Positions 42,265-51,567 of a stretch of DNA of 64,000 nt are shown here, one piece after another; position 1 is the stretch's first letter, and every line of letters starts with the position of its first letter. Where the stretch lies: the NCBI GenBank assembly GCA_002373775.1, contig DFJW01000018.1, positions 52,309 to 116,308 on the forward strand. The letters run 5' to 3'. A model generated the notes under the pieces. That model had not been told where the DNA came from. It did no database searches and saw only the letters and a program-made list of their open reading frames with translations. Source of the stretch: Ruminococcus flavefaciens. Its GTDB lineage: Bacteria; Bacillota; Clostridia; Oscillospirales; Ruminococcaceae. The translations under genes and the position numbers were made by a program.

Positions 42265-44832
42265 ATGAAAAGGATAACACTTGGCATTACAGCGCATGTG
42301 GATTCGGGAAAGACCACACTTGCAGAGGCGATGCTTTTCAAGACCGGCAGCATACGCCGTCTCGGCCGTGTGGACAACGGAAACTCAGCGCTTGATACAG
42401 ATGAGATAGAACGCGGAAGAGGTATAACCATATTCGCACATCAGGCAGAGTTCAGGACAGGCGATACCTGCATATCGCTTCTGGACACCCCGGGACATGT
42501 GGATTTTTCAGCGGAGACTGAGAGAACGATGCGTGTTCTGGATTATGCGGTTTTGGTCATAAGCGGTACTGACGGCGTACAGGGACACACTTCAACACTG
42601 TGGAAACTTCTGAGAAGATACGAGATACCGGTATTCATATTTGTCAATAAAATGGACCTTGTCGGTGCAGACAGGGGAGCGGTGCTGAATGATCTGAGAA
42701 AGAGGCTTTCACCGGATATAGCAGATTTTTCCGGCAGTGACGAAGAGATAGCGGAATCGGCGGCGATGTGTTCGGAAGAACTAATGGAGAAATACATTTC
42801 AGAAGGCAGCATACCGGATGAGGATGTGATAAAGGCGATATCTGCAAGACGGCTTTTCCCGTGTTGTTTCGGCTCTGCACTGAAGACCGAAGGCGTTGAC
42901 AGTTTTCTTTCGGTGCTTGACCGCTTTACGGAAGAACCTGAGCGAAGCGGGAATTTCGGAGTGCGTGTATATAAAATATCCTATGATCCTAAGGGCAGCC
43001 GTCTCACTCATCTTAAAGTAGTAGGCGGAACTCTGAAAATGCGGACCGAGCTGAGCTATACTGACAGCAGCGGCAGTGAAGTGACAGGAAAAGTCAGTTC
43101 CATACGCTTTTATTCCGGTGACAAATTCAGGAATGCTGAAACTGCCGAAGCCGGAGAGGTATGTGCAGTCACCGGACTTCCGGGAACTTATGCCGGACAG
43201 GGGATAGGCGATATCAGAAATTCGGACCGGGCAGTGCTGGAACCGGTAATGACTTACCGTATCCACCTGCCTGATGAAGTCAGTCCATACGATGCGCTCG
43301 GGGATATGCGCCGTCTGGAGGACGAAGATCCTCAGCTGCATATACTCTGGAACGAACAGCTCCGGGAGATACAGATACAGCTTATGGGTGCAGTGCAGCT
43401 GGAAGTACTGACAGAGCGCGTCCGGCAGCGGTTCGGTTACAAAGTCAGCTTTGAGAACGGAGCAGTGACTTACCGCGAGACTATAAGCAGCCCGGCAGAA
43501 GGCGTCGGACATTATGAGCCTCTCCGCCACTACGCAGAAGTACATCTGCTGCTTGAACCATTAGAGCGCGGCAGCGGACTGAAGTTCGAAGCAGACTGTT
43601 CCGAAGATCAGCTTGACAGGAACTGGCAGCGGCTTATACTCACACATCTTGAAGAAAAAACACATATCGGTGTTCTTACAGGTTCACCGATAACAGATAT
43701 GAAGATAACCCTTAGGTCGGGCAAGGCACATCTGAAACACACCGAGGGCGGCGATTTTCGTCAGGCTACATACCGTGCTGTCCGTCAGGGACTGAGAAGT
43801 GCGCCGAGTGTCCTTCTTGAACCATATTATGACTATGTACTTGAGCTCCCGGCGGAATGTGTGGGACGTGCAATAGCCGATCTTCAGCACATGTCAGCAG
43901 ATTTCAACTCGCCTGAGACGCTTGGTGAAATGGCAGTTATAACCGGCAGCGGACCGGTATCTGAACTCAACGGATATCAGAGAGAGGTGATAGGCTATAC
44001 CAGAGGACGGGGACATTTCACATGCACTGTCGGAGGCTACAGGGAGTGTCACAATGCAGAAGAGGTGATAGCGGCATACGGATATGACTGTGACAGTGAC
44101 GTTGAAAACAGTGCAGATTCCGTATTCTGTTCACACGGAGCAGGATTTATAGTCAAGTGGGACAAAGTGCCTGAGCATATGCACCTTCCGTCGTGCCTTG
44201 CGCCTGAGCAGGATGACAGTGACGACGTGCGCATGAAAAGAGCGGCAAGGTACGTTGCGAGTGCGGTGTCGGATGAAGAACTCATGGAGATTTTCGAGCG
44301 CACATACGGCAAGATAAACCGTGATCCGCGAAGAGCTTTTAAAAAGACCAAGGCAGTCACTTTTGAAAGCAAGCAGGTCAGCCTTCCGGATTATGAAGGT
44401 CCGGATTATCTGCTTGTGGACGGATACAATATAATATTTGCATGGGATGACCTGAAAAGCATAGCAGAGGAGAATCTGGATGCTGCGCGGGCTGAACTCA
44501 TCAACCGTATGTGCAGCTATCAGGGATATGCCGGCTGTGAACTGATACTTGTATTTGACGCATACCGTGTAAAGGGAAAACACCGTGAAGTCGAGAAGTA
44601 CTATAATATAAGCATAGTCTATACCAAGGAATCCGAGACGGCTGATTCCTATATTGAGAGAGTCACTCATGAACTATCAAAGAAGCATCGCGTGAGAGTA
44701 GCAACATCAGACGGACTTGAGCAGATGATAATCCTCGGAAACGGTGCAATGAGGATCTCAGCGGCTGAATTCCGCAAGCGATATGATGATGCAGCAGCTG
44801 CAATACGCGAATATATCGGGAATATGAAGTAA
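42265..44832 (+). CDS. Ribosome-protection-type translational GTPase fused to Rae1/YacP NYN RNase domain
   Basis: 855 residues in one intact frame. Residues 1-about 650 are an EF-G/TetM-like GTPase: G1 'AHVDSGKT' (10-17), G2 'GITI', G3 'DTPGH', G4 'NKMD', then domains II-V. After a linker, residues about 711-855 match the Rae1 (YacP) NYN nuclease of Bacillus subtilis: 'LLVDGYNIIFAW', 'VFDAYRVKG', 'TKESETADSYIE', 'ATSDGLEQMIILGNGA'. The two conserved acidic positions (Asp in LVDGYN and in ATSD) are kept. Rae1 cuts mRNA in the ribosomal A site, where TetM-type proteins also act. The fusion suggests ribosome-targeted mRNA cleavage or rescue rather than plain tetracycline resistance. Confidence 0.9.
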   Translation: MKRITLGITAHVDSGKTTLAEAMLFKTGSIRRLGRVDNGNSALDTDEIERGRGITIFAHQAEFRTGDTCISLLDTPGHVDFSAETERTMRVLDYAVLVISGTDGVQGHTSTLWKLLRRYEIPVFIFVNKMDLVGADRGAVLNDLRKRLSPDIADFSGSDEEIAESAAMCSEELMEKYISEGSIPDEDVIKAISARRLFPCCFGSALKTEGVDSFLSVLDRFTEEPERSGNFGVRVYKISYDPKGSRLTHLKVVGGTLKMRTELSYTDSSGSEVTGKVSSIRFYSGDKFRNAETAEAGEVCAVTGLPGTYAGQGIGDIRNSDRAVLEPVMTYRIHLPDEVSPYDALGDMRRLEDEDPQLHILWNEQLREIQIQLMGAVQLEVLTERVRQRFGYKVSFENGAVTYRETISSPAEGVGHYEPLRHYAEVHLLLEPLERGSGLKFEADCSEDQLDRNWQRLILTHLEEKTHIGVLTGSPITDMKITLRSGKAHLKHTEGGDFRQATYRAVRQGLRSAPSVLLEPYYDYVLELPAECVGRAIADLQHMSADFNSPETLGEMAVITGSGPVSELNGYQREVIGYTRGRGHFTCTVGGYRECHNAEEVIAAYGYDCDSDVENSADSVFCSHGAGFIVKWDKVPEHMHLPSCLAPEQDDSDDVRMKRAARYVASAVSDEELMEIFERTYGKINRDPRRAFKKTKAVTFESKQVSLPDYEGPDYLLVDGYNIIFAWDDLKSIAEENLDAARAELINRMCSYQGYAGCELILVFDAYRVKGKHREVEKYYNISIVYTKESETADSYIERVTHELSKKHRVRVATSDGLEQMIILGNGAMRISAAEFRKRYDDAAAAIREYIGNMK

Positions 44833-45971
44833 TGAAAATAGTAATAGCAATAGATTCATTCAAAGGCAGTCTCACCTCGATAGAGGCAGGAAATGCCGCA
44901 GCAGAGGGGATACGGCGTGTATTCCCGGAGGCTGATATAATAGTAAGACCTGTAGCCGACGGAGGAGAAGGCACAGTCGAAGCGCTTATCAGCGGACTTG
45001 GCGGACAGATGACAGAAGCAGAGGTGAAAGATCCGCTGAGCAGACGTATCACCGCGCAGTACGGCATACTTCCGGACAATACGGCAGTCATAGAAATGGC
45101 ATCAGCCTCAGGTCTCACACTTTTGTCGGAGTCAGAGCGCGATCCGCTTATCACAACGACATACGGCACAGGTGAACTGATACTTGATGCAGTAAGACAC
45201 GGCTGCCGGAGGATAATTATTGGCATAGGCGGAAGCGCGACGAATGACGGCGGAGCAGGCTGTCTACAGGCGCTTGGTTTCGGAATGCTCGACAAGGATG
45301 GCAGGCAGATAGGGTACGGCGTAAAAGAGCTTTCCCGGCTTGCTTATATAACCGATGAAGGTGTCATGCCCGAAATAAGGGAATGCAGTTTCTATGCTGC
45401 ATGTGATGTTACGAATCCGCTTTGCGGCGAGAATGGATGCAGTGCAGTATTTGCACCTCAGAAAGGTGCATCACCTGAAAGCATAGAGTATATGGACGCT
45501 TGTCTCAGGCATTATGCGGAACTTACAGCTTCATATTGTCCGTCTGCATCACCCGATACAGCAGGTGCCGGTGCAGCTGGCGGACTTGGATTTGCGCTGA
45601 TGTATTATCTCAACGCCGGATTTAAAGCAGGAGCGGAACTTATAATGCAGACTACAGGGCTTGAAGAGATGATAAAGGAGGCTGACATAGTTGTCACCGG
45701 CGAGGGATGCCTTGACGGTCAGACTGCAATGGGCAAGACTCCGGCAGCCATAGCAGGACTTGCAAAGAAGTACGGCAAACCGGTAATAGCCTTCAGCGGA
45801 GCAGTCCATGACGGTGCAGAGTTATGCTGCCGGCATGGCATAGACGCATTCTTCCCTGTGCTGAGACGCATCTCCACACTTGAAGAAGCCATGGAAAGTT
45901 CAAATGCACACAGAAATCTTTCAAGTACGGCAGAACAGGTATTCAGGCTCATAAGGACATTTTCAGTCTGA
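44832..45971 (+). CDS. Glycerate kinase (GarK/GlxK family)
   Basis: 379 residues. It phosphorylates D-glycerate with ATP. Family signatures are 'IDSFKGSLTSIEAG' at the N-terminus, 'VADGGEGTVEAL', 'GIGGSATNDGGAG' and 'VTGEGCLDGQTAMGK'. The ATG overlaps the last base of the preceding stop (TAATG), so it is translationally coupled to the GTPase-NYN gene, although no functional link is evident. Confidence 0.93.
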   Translation: MKIVIAIDSFKGSLTSIEAGNAAAEGIRRVFPEADIIVRPVADGGEGTVEALISGLGGQMTEAEVKDPLSRRITAQYGILPDNTAVIEMASASGLTLLSESERDPLITTTYGTGELILDAVRHGCRRIIIGIGGSATNDGGAGCLQALGFGMLDKDGRQIGYGVKELSRLAYITDEGVMPEIRECSFYAACDVTNPLCGENGCSAVFAPQKGASPESIEYMDACLRHYAELTASYCPSASPDTAGAGAAGGLGFALMYYLNAGFKAGAELIMQTTGLEEMIKEADIVVTGEGCLDGQTAMGKTPAAIAGLAKKYGKPVIAFSGAVHDGAELCCRHGIDAFFPVLRRISTLEEAMESSNAHRNLSSTAEQVFRLIRTFSV

Positions 45972-46013
45972 CAGTACGTTTGGATACATCATTCATAATC
46001 ATATCATTCTCTA

Positions 46014-46042
46014 TTGACAATCCACAAATTATGTGGTAAAAT
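46014..46042 (+). promoter_or_regulatory. Promoter with internal palindrome before DUF285-dockerin gene
   Basis: -35 TTGACA (46014-46019), 17-bp spacer, -10 TAAAAT (46037-46042). The spacer contains CCACA-AATTA-TGTGG (46022-46036), a probable repressor site. Confidence 0.7.
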
Positions 46043-46101
46043 GGTGCTAAACAAAAGGCGTATTCCACAAAAGCAAATATTGGTAAAAAGGAGGTTTTTC
46101 T

Positions 46102-47205
46102 ATGAAGATCAAAAGAATAATAGCGGCGGCGTTATCGCTGTGCATGGTGGGCGGAGCGCTTACGTTCAATGCACCGGCAGTCAGTGACTATTCCATTACA
46201 GCGGATGCTGCCGGCGAGTGCTACACCTTCAACAGCACATCAGGTCAACTTACGCTGAAAGGCAATGTGGTGCTTGAAGAAATAATAAGCTTTGACGAGA
46301 AAGAGAAGGTCAAAAGCATAAAGGCGGCGAAAGGGACTATTTTGCCTGAAAATTGCAAATACTTGTTCGGTTATTTCAGCCAATGCATTTCAATAGACCT
46401 GTCCAACGCAGATACAAGCAATGTTACTAATATGTCGTTTATGTTCAATGCCTGTTATAATTTGACATCACTTGATCTAAGCGGCTTTGATACAAGCAAT
46501 GTGACGAATATGGGGTGGATGTTCCAGGGATGTAATAATCTGACATCACTTGATCTGAGCAGCTTCGATACAAGCAATGTTACGAATATGGCGGGTATGT
46601 TCATTGAATGCGAAACCCTTACAGCACTTGATTTAAGCTGTTTCAATACAAGTAATGTCACATATATGGATGGAATGTTCGGTAGTTGTGCGTCTGTTAC
46701 ATCACTTGATCTTAGTAGTTTTGATACAAGTTCTGTGAGTATTATGAGCTTTATGTTCGGTGGTTGTGAATCTCTTGCGTCGCTTGATCTAAGTAGCTTT
46801 GATACAAGCAGTGTGAAAAATATGGAAAAAATATTCGATGGATGTCGGAATCTATTGAAATTAACTCTTGGAAATGATTTCGGCGATATTGTCAAGGATT
46901 ATTGTTTGCCAAACGGAAACGGCTGGGTATATGCAAGTGCCCCCTCAACTGTCATCAGCGGCAGTGCAGAATTTGCCGAATTTAAGAATACAGGCGGCAC
47001 TTACGTCCAGTATGGCATTGATAAAAAAGGCGATGTCAACTGTGACGGAGAGGTAACAATAGCTGATGCTGTTCTGCTGCAAAAATGGCTGCTTGCTGTT
47101 CCGGATACTCAGCTCTCTTACTGGCAGAATGCCGACCTGTGCAAAGATGACAAGCTCGATGTTCTTGACCTTTGCTTTATGAGAAGAATGCTGATAAACA
47201 AATGA
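46102..47205 (+). CDS. Secreted DUF285-repeat protein with dockerin
   Basis: 367 residues. Signal peptide 1-about 25. Residues about 90-255 are six 25-residue repeats of the 'LDLSSFDTSNVTNM..MF.GC' type (DUF285, BspA-like leucine-rich surface repeat). A C-terminal dockerin follows, 'GDVNCDGEVTIADAV' / 'ADLCKDDKLDVLDLC'. No catalytic domain, so it may bind ligands, other cells or substrate as part of the cellulosome. SD AAGGAGG precedes ATG. Confidence 0.85.
   Translation: MKIKRIIAAALSLCMVGGALTFNAPAVSDYSITADAAGECYTFNSTSGQLTLKGNVVLEEIISFDEKEKVKSIKAAKGTILPENCKYLFGYFSQCISIDLSNADTSNVTNMSFMFNACYNLTSLDLSGFDTSNVTNMGWMFQGCNNLTSLDLSSFDTSNVTNMAGMFIECETLTALDLSCFNTSNVTYMDGMFGSCASVTSLDLSSFDTSSVSIMSFMFGGCESLASLDLSSFDTSSVKNMEKIFDGCRNLLKLTLGNDFGDIVKDYCLPNGNGWVYASAPSTVISGSAEFAEFKNTGGTYVQYGIDKKGDVNCDGEVTIADAVLLQKWLLAVPDTQLSYWQNADLCKDDKLDVLDLCFMRRMLINK
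46401..46850 (+). repeat. 75-bp tandem repeat array (DUF285 units)
   Basis: Six imperfect 75-bp units within the gene, each coding for one 25-residue repeat. DNA identity between neighbours is high, so copy number may vary between strains. Confidence 0.75.
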
Positions 47206-47260
47206 CAGCGTCCACTGCACAGGTGCGTGTCATAAATAAAACTGTACTGTAAGGGACAGG

Positions 47261-47297
47261 TAACGGCTCTGAATGAAAGATCAGAGCCGTTTATTTT
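47261..47297 (+). terminator. Terminator after DUF285-dockerin gene
   Basis: AACGGCTCTGA / TCAGAGCCGTT with a short loop, followed by TATTTTAT. Confidence 0.75.
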
Positions 47298-47455
47298 ATC
47301 TGGCAGATCTTCCAGCGATCATCACCGAGTGCGTTTCAGTCTGCCAGAGTGGATAAAAAAGAGCGGAACTATCGTTTTGATAAAAGGGCAAAAAAATGGC
47401 GGCGCATAAAGCACCGCAGGAATTATCTGATGTCCCATTGAAAAAATACAAACCC
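47298..47455. other. Intergenic stretch, no gene seen
   Basis: Between the two converging dockerin genes. It contains short A runs but no supported coding frame or RNA. Confidence 0.4.
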
Positions 47456-47481
47456 GATCCTTCTTGTGCAGAAAGAAGGAT
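47456..47481 (-). terminator. Probable terminator after pectate lyase gene
   Basis: ATCCTTCTT / AAGAAGGAT hairpin. On the minus strand it is followed by a T-rich stretch some 10 bases on, so efficiency is uncertain. Confidence 0.55.
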
Positions 47482-47485
47482 ATAA

Positions 47486-49306
47486 TTACTTGTTGTTGAG
47501 CGAACGTCTCATCAGTACCATATCGAATATGTCAAGACGCTCGTCAGCATAAAGATCAGCAGCTTTCCAGTCAGCCAGAGTATTGATCTTCCCCAAGAGG
47601 TAATTTTGCAGCGTGACTGCGTCTGCAATGCTGAAATCACCGTCACCGTTTACATCACCGGCAACGGTATCCGGAATAACTTCACCGCCGAATACCGGCT
47701 CATCCATAGTACCGCCGTCGATCTCAAATTCAGCTTTGAGTTTTGAGGTGTCAGTTTCGAGGATATAGTCACCTGACGGGATATAGGAGAGGGAAGCGTT
47801 AGTATCAAAATCCGGGAACTTGTTATTGTTTGAGACAGCCTGAGTTTTTGAAGTTACAACAGTACCCGTTGTCTCATGTTCGCAGTTTACAAAAGAGTCA
47901 TTGAAACTCTTGATAGCGCCGCCTGATTTTATAACTGTGCAGTCATCGCAGTTCTCAAAGAGGTTGTACTCCGAGAAGAAGTATGAATTAGCACGGGAAT
48001 CCTGACCAACATCGGTCTGGTGCTCATAGATGTTGTTATAGAGGTGGATATTTGCCTGTCTTGCCATAGGACCTCTTGCGGCACAATCCTTCCAGTAGTT
48101 GTTGTGGAAGCTTATATTGTACTGGAGATTGCTGTCATTAGCACCCACAAGATTGGTCTTGTGATATCCTTCGTAGTAGTTATAGCTGTTTGTGAAATAC
48201 TGACCGCGCTTGAAATCGCAGGCGCCGTCGCCCTGTTTTTTATCGGATTCAGCCGGCTTTTCGATATTCGGAACATAGAATTCATTATTGTGTATCCAGC
48301 ATCTCTCGACGGAAGCAGTTACTACGCCGTTTACCTGTACACCTTCCATGCCGATAGCATCTTCCGGAACATTTCTGAATGCGATATTTCTGACCTCAAA
48401 GCTCTTGCCGAATTCCGGCGCAGATTCCTCACAGATGAAATGAAGTCCCCAGCCGTTGATGCAGGCATCAGAGCCGATTCCTTCGATAGTGATGTCCTTG
48501 CCTGATCTCATTCTCGCCATAAATCCGTTGTCGCCTTTGAGACCGCCGAAATCCGTAGTATTGTAGGCGGTAAGACCATAGGGTGCAGTTACATTGCCGA
48601 CGATGCGGATAACGAGAGGAGTGCCGTCCTCTGCAAGTTTCCTGATGATACCGCTGTTGGTATTCACGACAGTGCTGCCTCCGGAAGTTTTTCCGTCGCC
48701 CATATCCTGACCGGCGGAGTTTAGGATATTGCCTATGCCTGTTACAGTAGTACCATCCTTAGAAGTAACGGAGATAGTGTCCTTGTTCTCGTCTGTAACG
48801 TAGATTATCTTAGCACCCGGCTTCAATTCACCGCTGTCAGTATAAGCACCGACACCGTCAGCGTAATTGAAATGAGCGTAGCCGGAACGATCCTGAGCGG
48901 TTACCGCGATATTACCGGCATTGACATTTCCCTTTGACGTAGTGAGGGTAACTGAGTAAGTTCCAGCCTTTAAGCCGGGAATATCCACCCTTACGCCATT
49001 GCTTGTGTCTCTTACAAGGTACTCAAGGTCATAAGCAGATAGAGTTCCCGTTGAAGGTCCGGTGTAGGAGACACCTGTGACATCTGAATGACTGATGCCT
49101 GATACAACGAGGTACAGCATCTCATTCCAGCCGCCTTTGCTTTCGAGCTTTATGACGCTGGTATCTGCACTGAGAGCAGAAGCCGTTATCGAATTATCAG
49201 TCATGCCAATGATCTGAGTACACTGATTTCCGGCTGTCAGTGCGGCGATCAGAAACGCAGCAGCTGTAATTGCGGTCCTCCTTTTTCCTGTGATGTGTTT
49301 CTTCAT
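47486..49306 (-). CDS. Cellulosomal family 1 pectate lyase with dockerin
   Basis: 606 residues. Signal peptide 1-about 38, then a beta-rich N-terminal domain (about 45-140) of carbohydrate-binding type. The PL1 right-handed beta-helix follows (about 145-500), with 'ASVERCWIHNNEF' and 'HNNYWKDCAARGPMARQANIHLYNN' typical of the calcium and substrate site, and a C-terminal dockerin 'GDVNGDGDFSIADAV' / 'ADLYADERLDIFDMV'. It cleaves polygalacturonate by beta-elimination. ATG 49306 with SD AAGGGG is preferred over a start 28 codons upstream. Confidence 0.9.
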   Translation of the reverse strand: MKKHITGKRRTAITAAAFLIAALTAGNQCTQIIGMTDNSITASALSADTSVIKLESKGGWNEMLYLVVSGISHSDVTGVSYTGPSTGTLSAYDLEYLVRDTSNGVRVDIPGLKAGTYSVTLTTSKGNVNAGNIAVTAQDRSGYAHFNYADGVGAYTDSGELKPGAKIIYVTDENKDTISVTSKDGTTVTGIGNILNSAGQDMGDGKTSGGSTVVNTNSGIIRKLAEDGTPLVIRIVGNVTAPYGLTAYNTTDFGGLKGDNGFMARMRSGKDITIEGIGSDACINGWGLHFICEESAPEFGKSFEVRNIAFRNVPEDAIGMEGVQVNGVVTASVERCWIHNNEFYVPNIEKPAESDKKQGDGACDFKRGQYFTNSYNYYEGYHKTNLVGANDSNLQYNISFHNNYWKDCAARGPMARQANIHLYNNIYEHQTDVGQDSRANSYFFSEYNLFENCDDCTVIKSGGAIKSFNDSFVNCEHETTGTVVTSKTQAVSNNNKFPDFDTNASLSYIPSGDYILETDTSKLKAEFEIDGGTMDEPVFGGEVIPDTVAGDVNGDGDFSIADAVTLQNYLLGKINTLADWKAADLYADERLDIFDMVLMRRSLNNK

Positions 49307-49495
49307 AATAATTCCCCTTTGTTGATCCCTTGCGGATCCAGAATTTACAGCTATAATTTTACAGCACATCAATGCTGTATTCAATGACACATAATGCTTA
49401 ATAACTGATATATCATACTTTATTCTTTAGTATGTAAGCATAATATTTCATATTATGATAGGAGAATCAATATTATCTACCAAAGGTGCAATAAA

Positions 49496-49523
49496 AAGCG
49501 CTCCCGTAGAAAAGGGAGCGCTT
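49496..49523 (-). terminator. Terminator after GyrI-like gene
   Basis: On the minus strand AAGCGCTCCC / GGGAGCGCTT with an 8-nt loop, followed by TTTAT. Confidence 0.8.
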
Positions 49524-49545
49524 ACAGTACAGATATTAATACAAG

Positions 49546-50178
49546 TCAGATCTTGCTTATCGGATGCCGGATAACAGTTTTCCATTTTTCCGGCGGAGTT
49601 TTTCTTGGATCGGAGAGGTATATCTCGTGGTGCAGACGTTCACCGTCCATGTCATTCTTATAGCCGTTCCCGGAGATGAAGTCGTCCATTATCTTCACAG
49701 TCGCAGGTTCATCGTCATAAGCACCGCTGTGCATGATCTGAACGCACAGACCTTCATTTATTGTCAGAAATTCAGCAGCCGAGCAGTCTATTTTTTTCTT
49801 TCTTGAAGCAGTATCTACAGCCCATTGAAAGTCCTTGACTGTGACGAAATCCGGAAGTCTGATAACTGAGATCCATTTCAGCTGAGATTTGTCCGCATAA
49901 TCAAAAACGCCGCCGTTATCAGTCTGCCAGAAGCCTTCCAGCGGAGGTACGACGTACTCAAAAAAGCCGTCGATCTTATAGTCAGTCTTATAGCTCATTT
50001 TCAGCGTATAAGCCACCGCGTACAGAACTTCGATCGCCTTTTTGTATTCGCCGCCTTCATCGTTCGGATCACCCTTCCCGCGGACAGCGATGTAGTTCAC
50101 AGGCGGCATATCTACGATCTGCGGCTTGTTCTTGGGCATGTAGTATTCCTTGAATTCTTTTTTGAAATCAAACGCCAT
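49546..50178 (-). CDS. GyrI-like small-molecule-binding protein
   Basis: 210 residues of the GyrI-like/COG4832 type: 'MPPVNYIAVRGKGDPN', 'AVAYTLKMSYK', 'YVVPPLEGFW' and a C-terminal 'HHEIYLSDPRKTPPEKWKT'. These stand-alone ligand-binding domains are poorly characterised; some bind or hydrolyse small aromatic compounds. Lies 28 nt after the esterase gene. Confidence 0.82.
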   Translation of the reverse strand: MAFDFKKEFKEYYMPKNKPQIVDMPPVNYIAVRGKGDPNDEGGEYKKAIEVLYAVAYTLKMSYKTDYKIDGFFEYVVPPLEGFWQTDNGGVFDYADKSQLKWISVIRLPDFVTVKDFQWAVDTASRKKKIDCSAAEFLTINEGLCVQIMHSGAYDDEPATVKIMDDFISGNGYKNDMDGERLHHEIYLSDPRKTPPEKWKTVIRHPISKI

Positions 50179-50206
50179 AGCAGCCTCCGTTTCTATACTG
50201 AAAAAA

Positions 50207-50869
50207 TTATTCCATAGTCCATTTTATCCCTTTTGCAATACGCATTTCGGGTTCGTTGAAGTGTCCGCCCTCGTTCCATTCAAGGATGTGACGAGACACA
50301 TTTTTATCATCGCACACAAGCTCATACTGTCTGCGGGTGCAGTCTCCCACAGTTGCCATAATGCGGTCTCGTGCTTTTTCCTCTTTGTTACCGAGACTGA
50401 GATAAACGTAACTGTTATCCGGTGCAGTGTGGCTTTCTGCATAGCTTATCCAGCCGCCGAACCACAGTGAGCCTGAACAGCAGATGACCGCGCTGAATGC
50501 CTGAGTTTCATAGAACGTCCACAGGCTGAAAAGCCCTGCGAGGGAGTAACCGCAGATGATGCGCTTTCCGGAAAGACCGTATTCCTTTTCACAATAGGGG
50601 ATGCACTCATTCATCAGCCAGTCCAGAGTTCTTCTTCCGCCTCCGGAGAATTGATTCTTCTTATTGAGCGTGAATTCCCACGGCGAGAGATCAGAGTTCC
50701 AGTCCTTGTTTTCGAATATGATAAAGTTGCACTTCATATTCTCGCACATGGCGAGGACTTTCCGGACAGTTTCTGAACAGTCCGACATTTCGCCCCAGTA
50801 CACAGCGGGAAGTTCAGCACCGTTCAGGATGATATGACACTTCCTGCCGCTGATATTGATCGTCATCAT
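50207..50869 (-). CDS. Alpha/beta-hydrolase (esterase D-like)
   Basis: 220 residues, cytoplasmic. Nucleophile Ser in 'CGYSLAGLFSLW' (G-x-S-x-G), a likely Asp in the C-terminal third and His in 'NEGGHFNEPE'. It resembles Fes/esterase D hydrolases, which often act on siderophore or acyl esters; the substrate is unknown. Two adjacent ATGs make the start uncertain by one codon. Confidence 0.8.
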   Translation of the reverse strand: MMTINISGRKCHIILNGAELPAVYWGEMSDCSETVRKVLAMCENMKCNFIIFENKDWNSDLSPWEFTLNKKNQFSGGGRRTLDWLMNECIPYCEKEYGLSGKRIICGYSLAGLFSLWTFYETQAFSAVICCSGSLWFGGWISYAESHTAPDNSYVYLSLGNKEEKARDRIMATVGDCTRRQYELVCDDKNVSRHILEWNEGGHFNEPEMRIAKGIKWTME

Positions 50870-51034
50870 TTTTACGTTCCTCTTTTGCCTTTCTGATAAA
50901 ATACATCAGATATTCAAAGTCATCGAACTCGTCATAATCGCCATTATAGTTACACGCTTAAAGCAACGAGTCTATAGCACTTTTATAATTCATTCTACCA
51001 CTCTTACCGCTGGAAGTCAATCCCCGTATACCGG

Positions 51035-51550
51035 TCAATTCCTGATAAACTGTATCAGTTCCTTAATATTCGCTTTGTCAGAGAAATCAACGGGAACGTC
51101 ATAAGCGGCAAGCATTCCCTTTTCATCCTCTGTGGGATCTTTCAGTTTCTGAAGGCGTATCTTCAGCATTTTCATGAGTATCTTATCACCTTTGGTCAGC
51201 TTGCTGAAATCAAAGCCTCCTCTGAGATAGAAATGACCGATTGATCCTTGCTGTTCTGCGGTCAGGACTTTGTCCCAGAAAGGCTTCATCTCATGTTCTC
51301 TTCCGGGATTTGAGCCGACTGCGAACAGAGCTATCTTTTTGCCTGAAAGTTTGTCCAGATTCTTAGTTATGAGCTTTACACCGTTGAAACCTCCGGTATA
51401 CATCCCTCCGCCGTATATCACAGCGTCATAACCGAGGATATCTGAAAGTTCGGCATTCTCCTTGATATCGCAGTTCAGTTCTTCTGCTATCCACTGTGCA
51501 TATCTCCGAGTGTAGCCAGATTTAGACTTATAAACAACAATAGTTTTCAT
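51035..51550 (-). CDS. Flavodoxin-domain protein
   Basis: 171 residues. The FMN phosphate loop is 'VYKSKSGYTRRYAQ'; 'YGGGMYTGGFNG' is the isoalloxazine loop. It resembles flavodoxins of the HemG/protoporphyrinogen-oxidase-like group. It follows the MarR gene by 17 nt and is probably its regulated partner, suggesting a redox or xenobiotic response. Confidence 0.85.
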   Translation of the reverse strand: MKTIVVYKSKSGYTRRYAQWIAEELNCDIKENAELSDILGYDAVIYGGGMYTGGFNGVKLITKNLDKLSGKKIALFAVGSNPGREHEMKPFWDKVLTAEQQGSIGHFYLRGGFDFSKLTKGDKILMKMLKIRLQKLKDPTEDEKGMLAAYDVPVDFSDKANIKELIQFIRN

Positions 51551-51567
51551 ATCATGATCTCCTTATG

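Noticed and set aside
42799-43545. 248-codon minus-strand frame inside the GTPase-NYN gene
   Set aside because: Antisense shadow without SD or recognisable motif, while the plus strand codes for an intact conserved protein.
42265-44190. Simple call as tetracycline resistance gene
   Set aside because: The NYN nuclease extension and lack of a tetM-type leader argue for a housekeeping or ribosome-rescue role. Resistance cannot be claimed from sequence.
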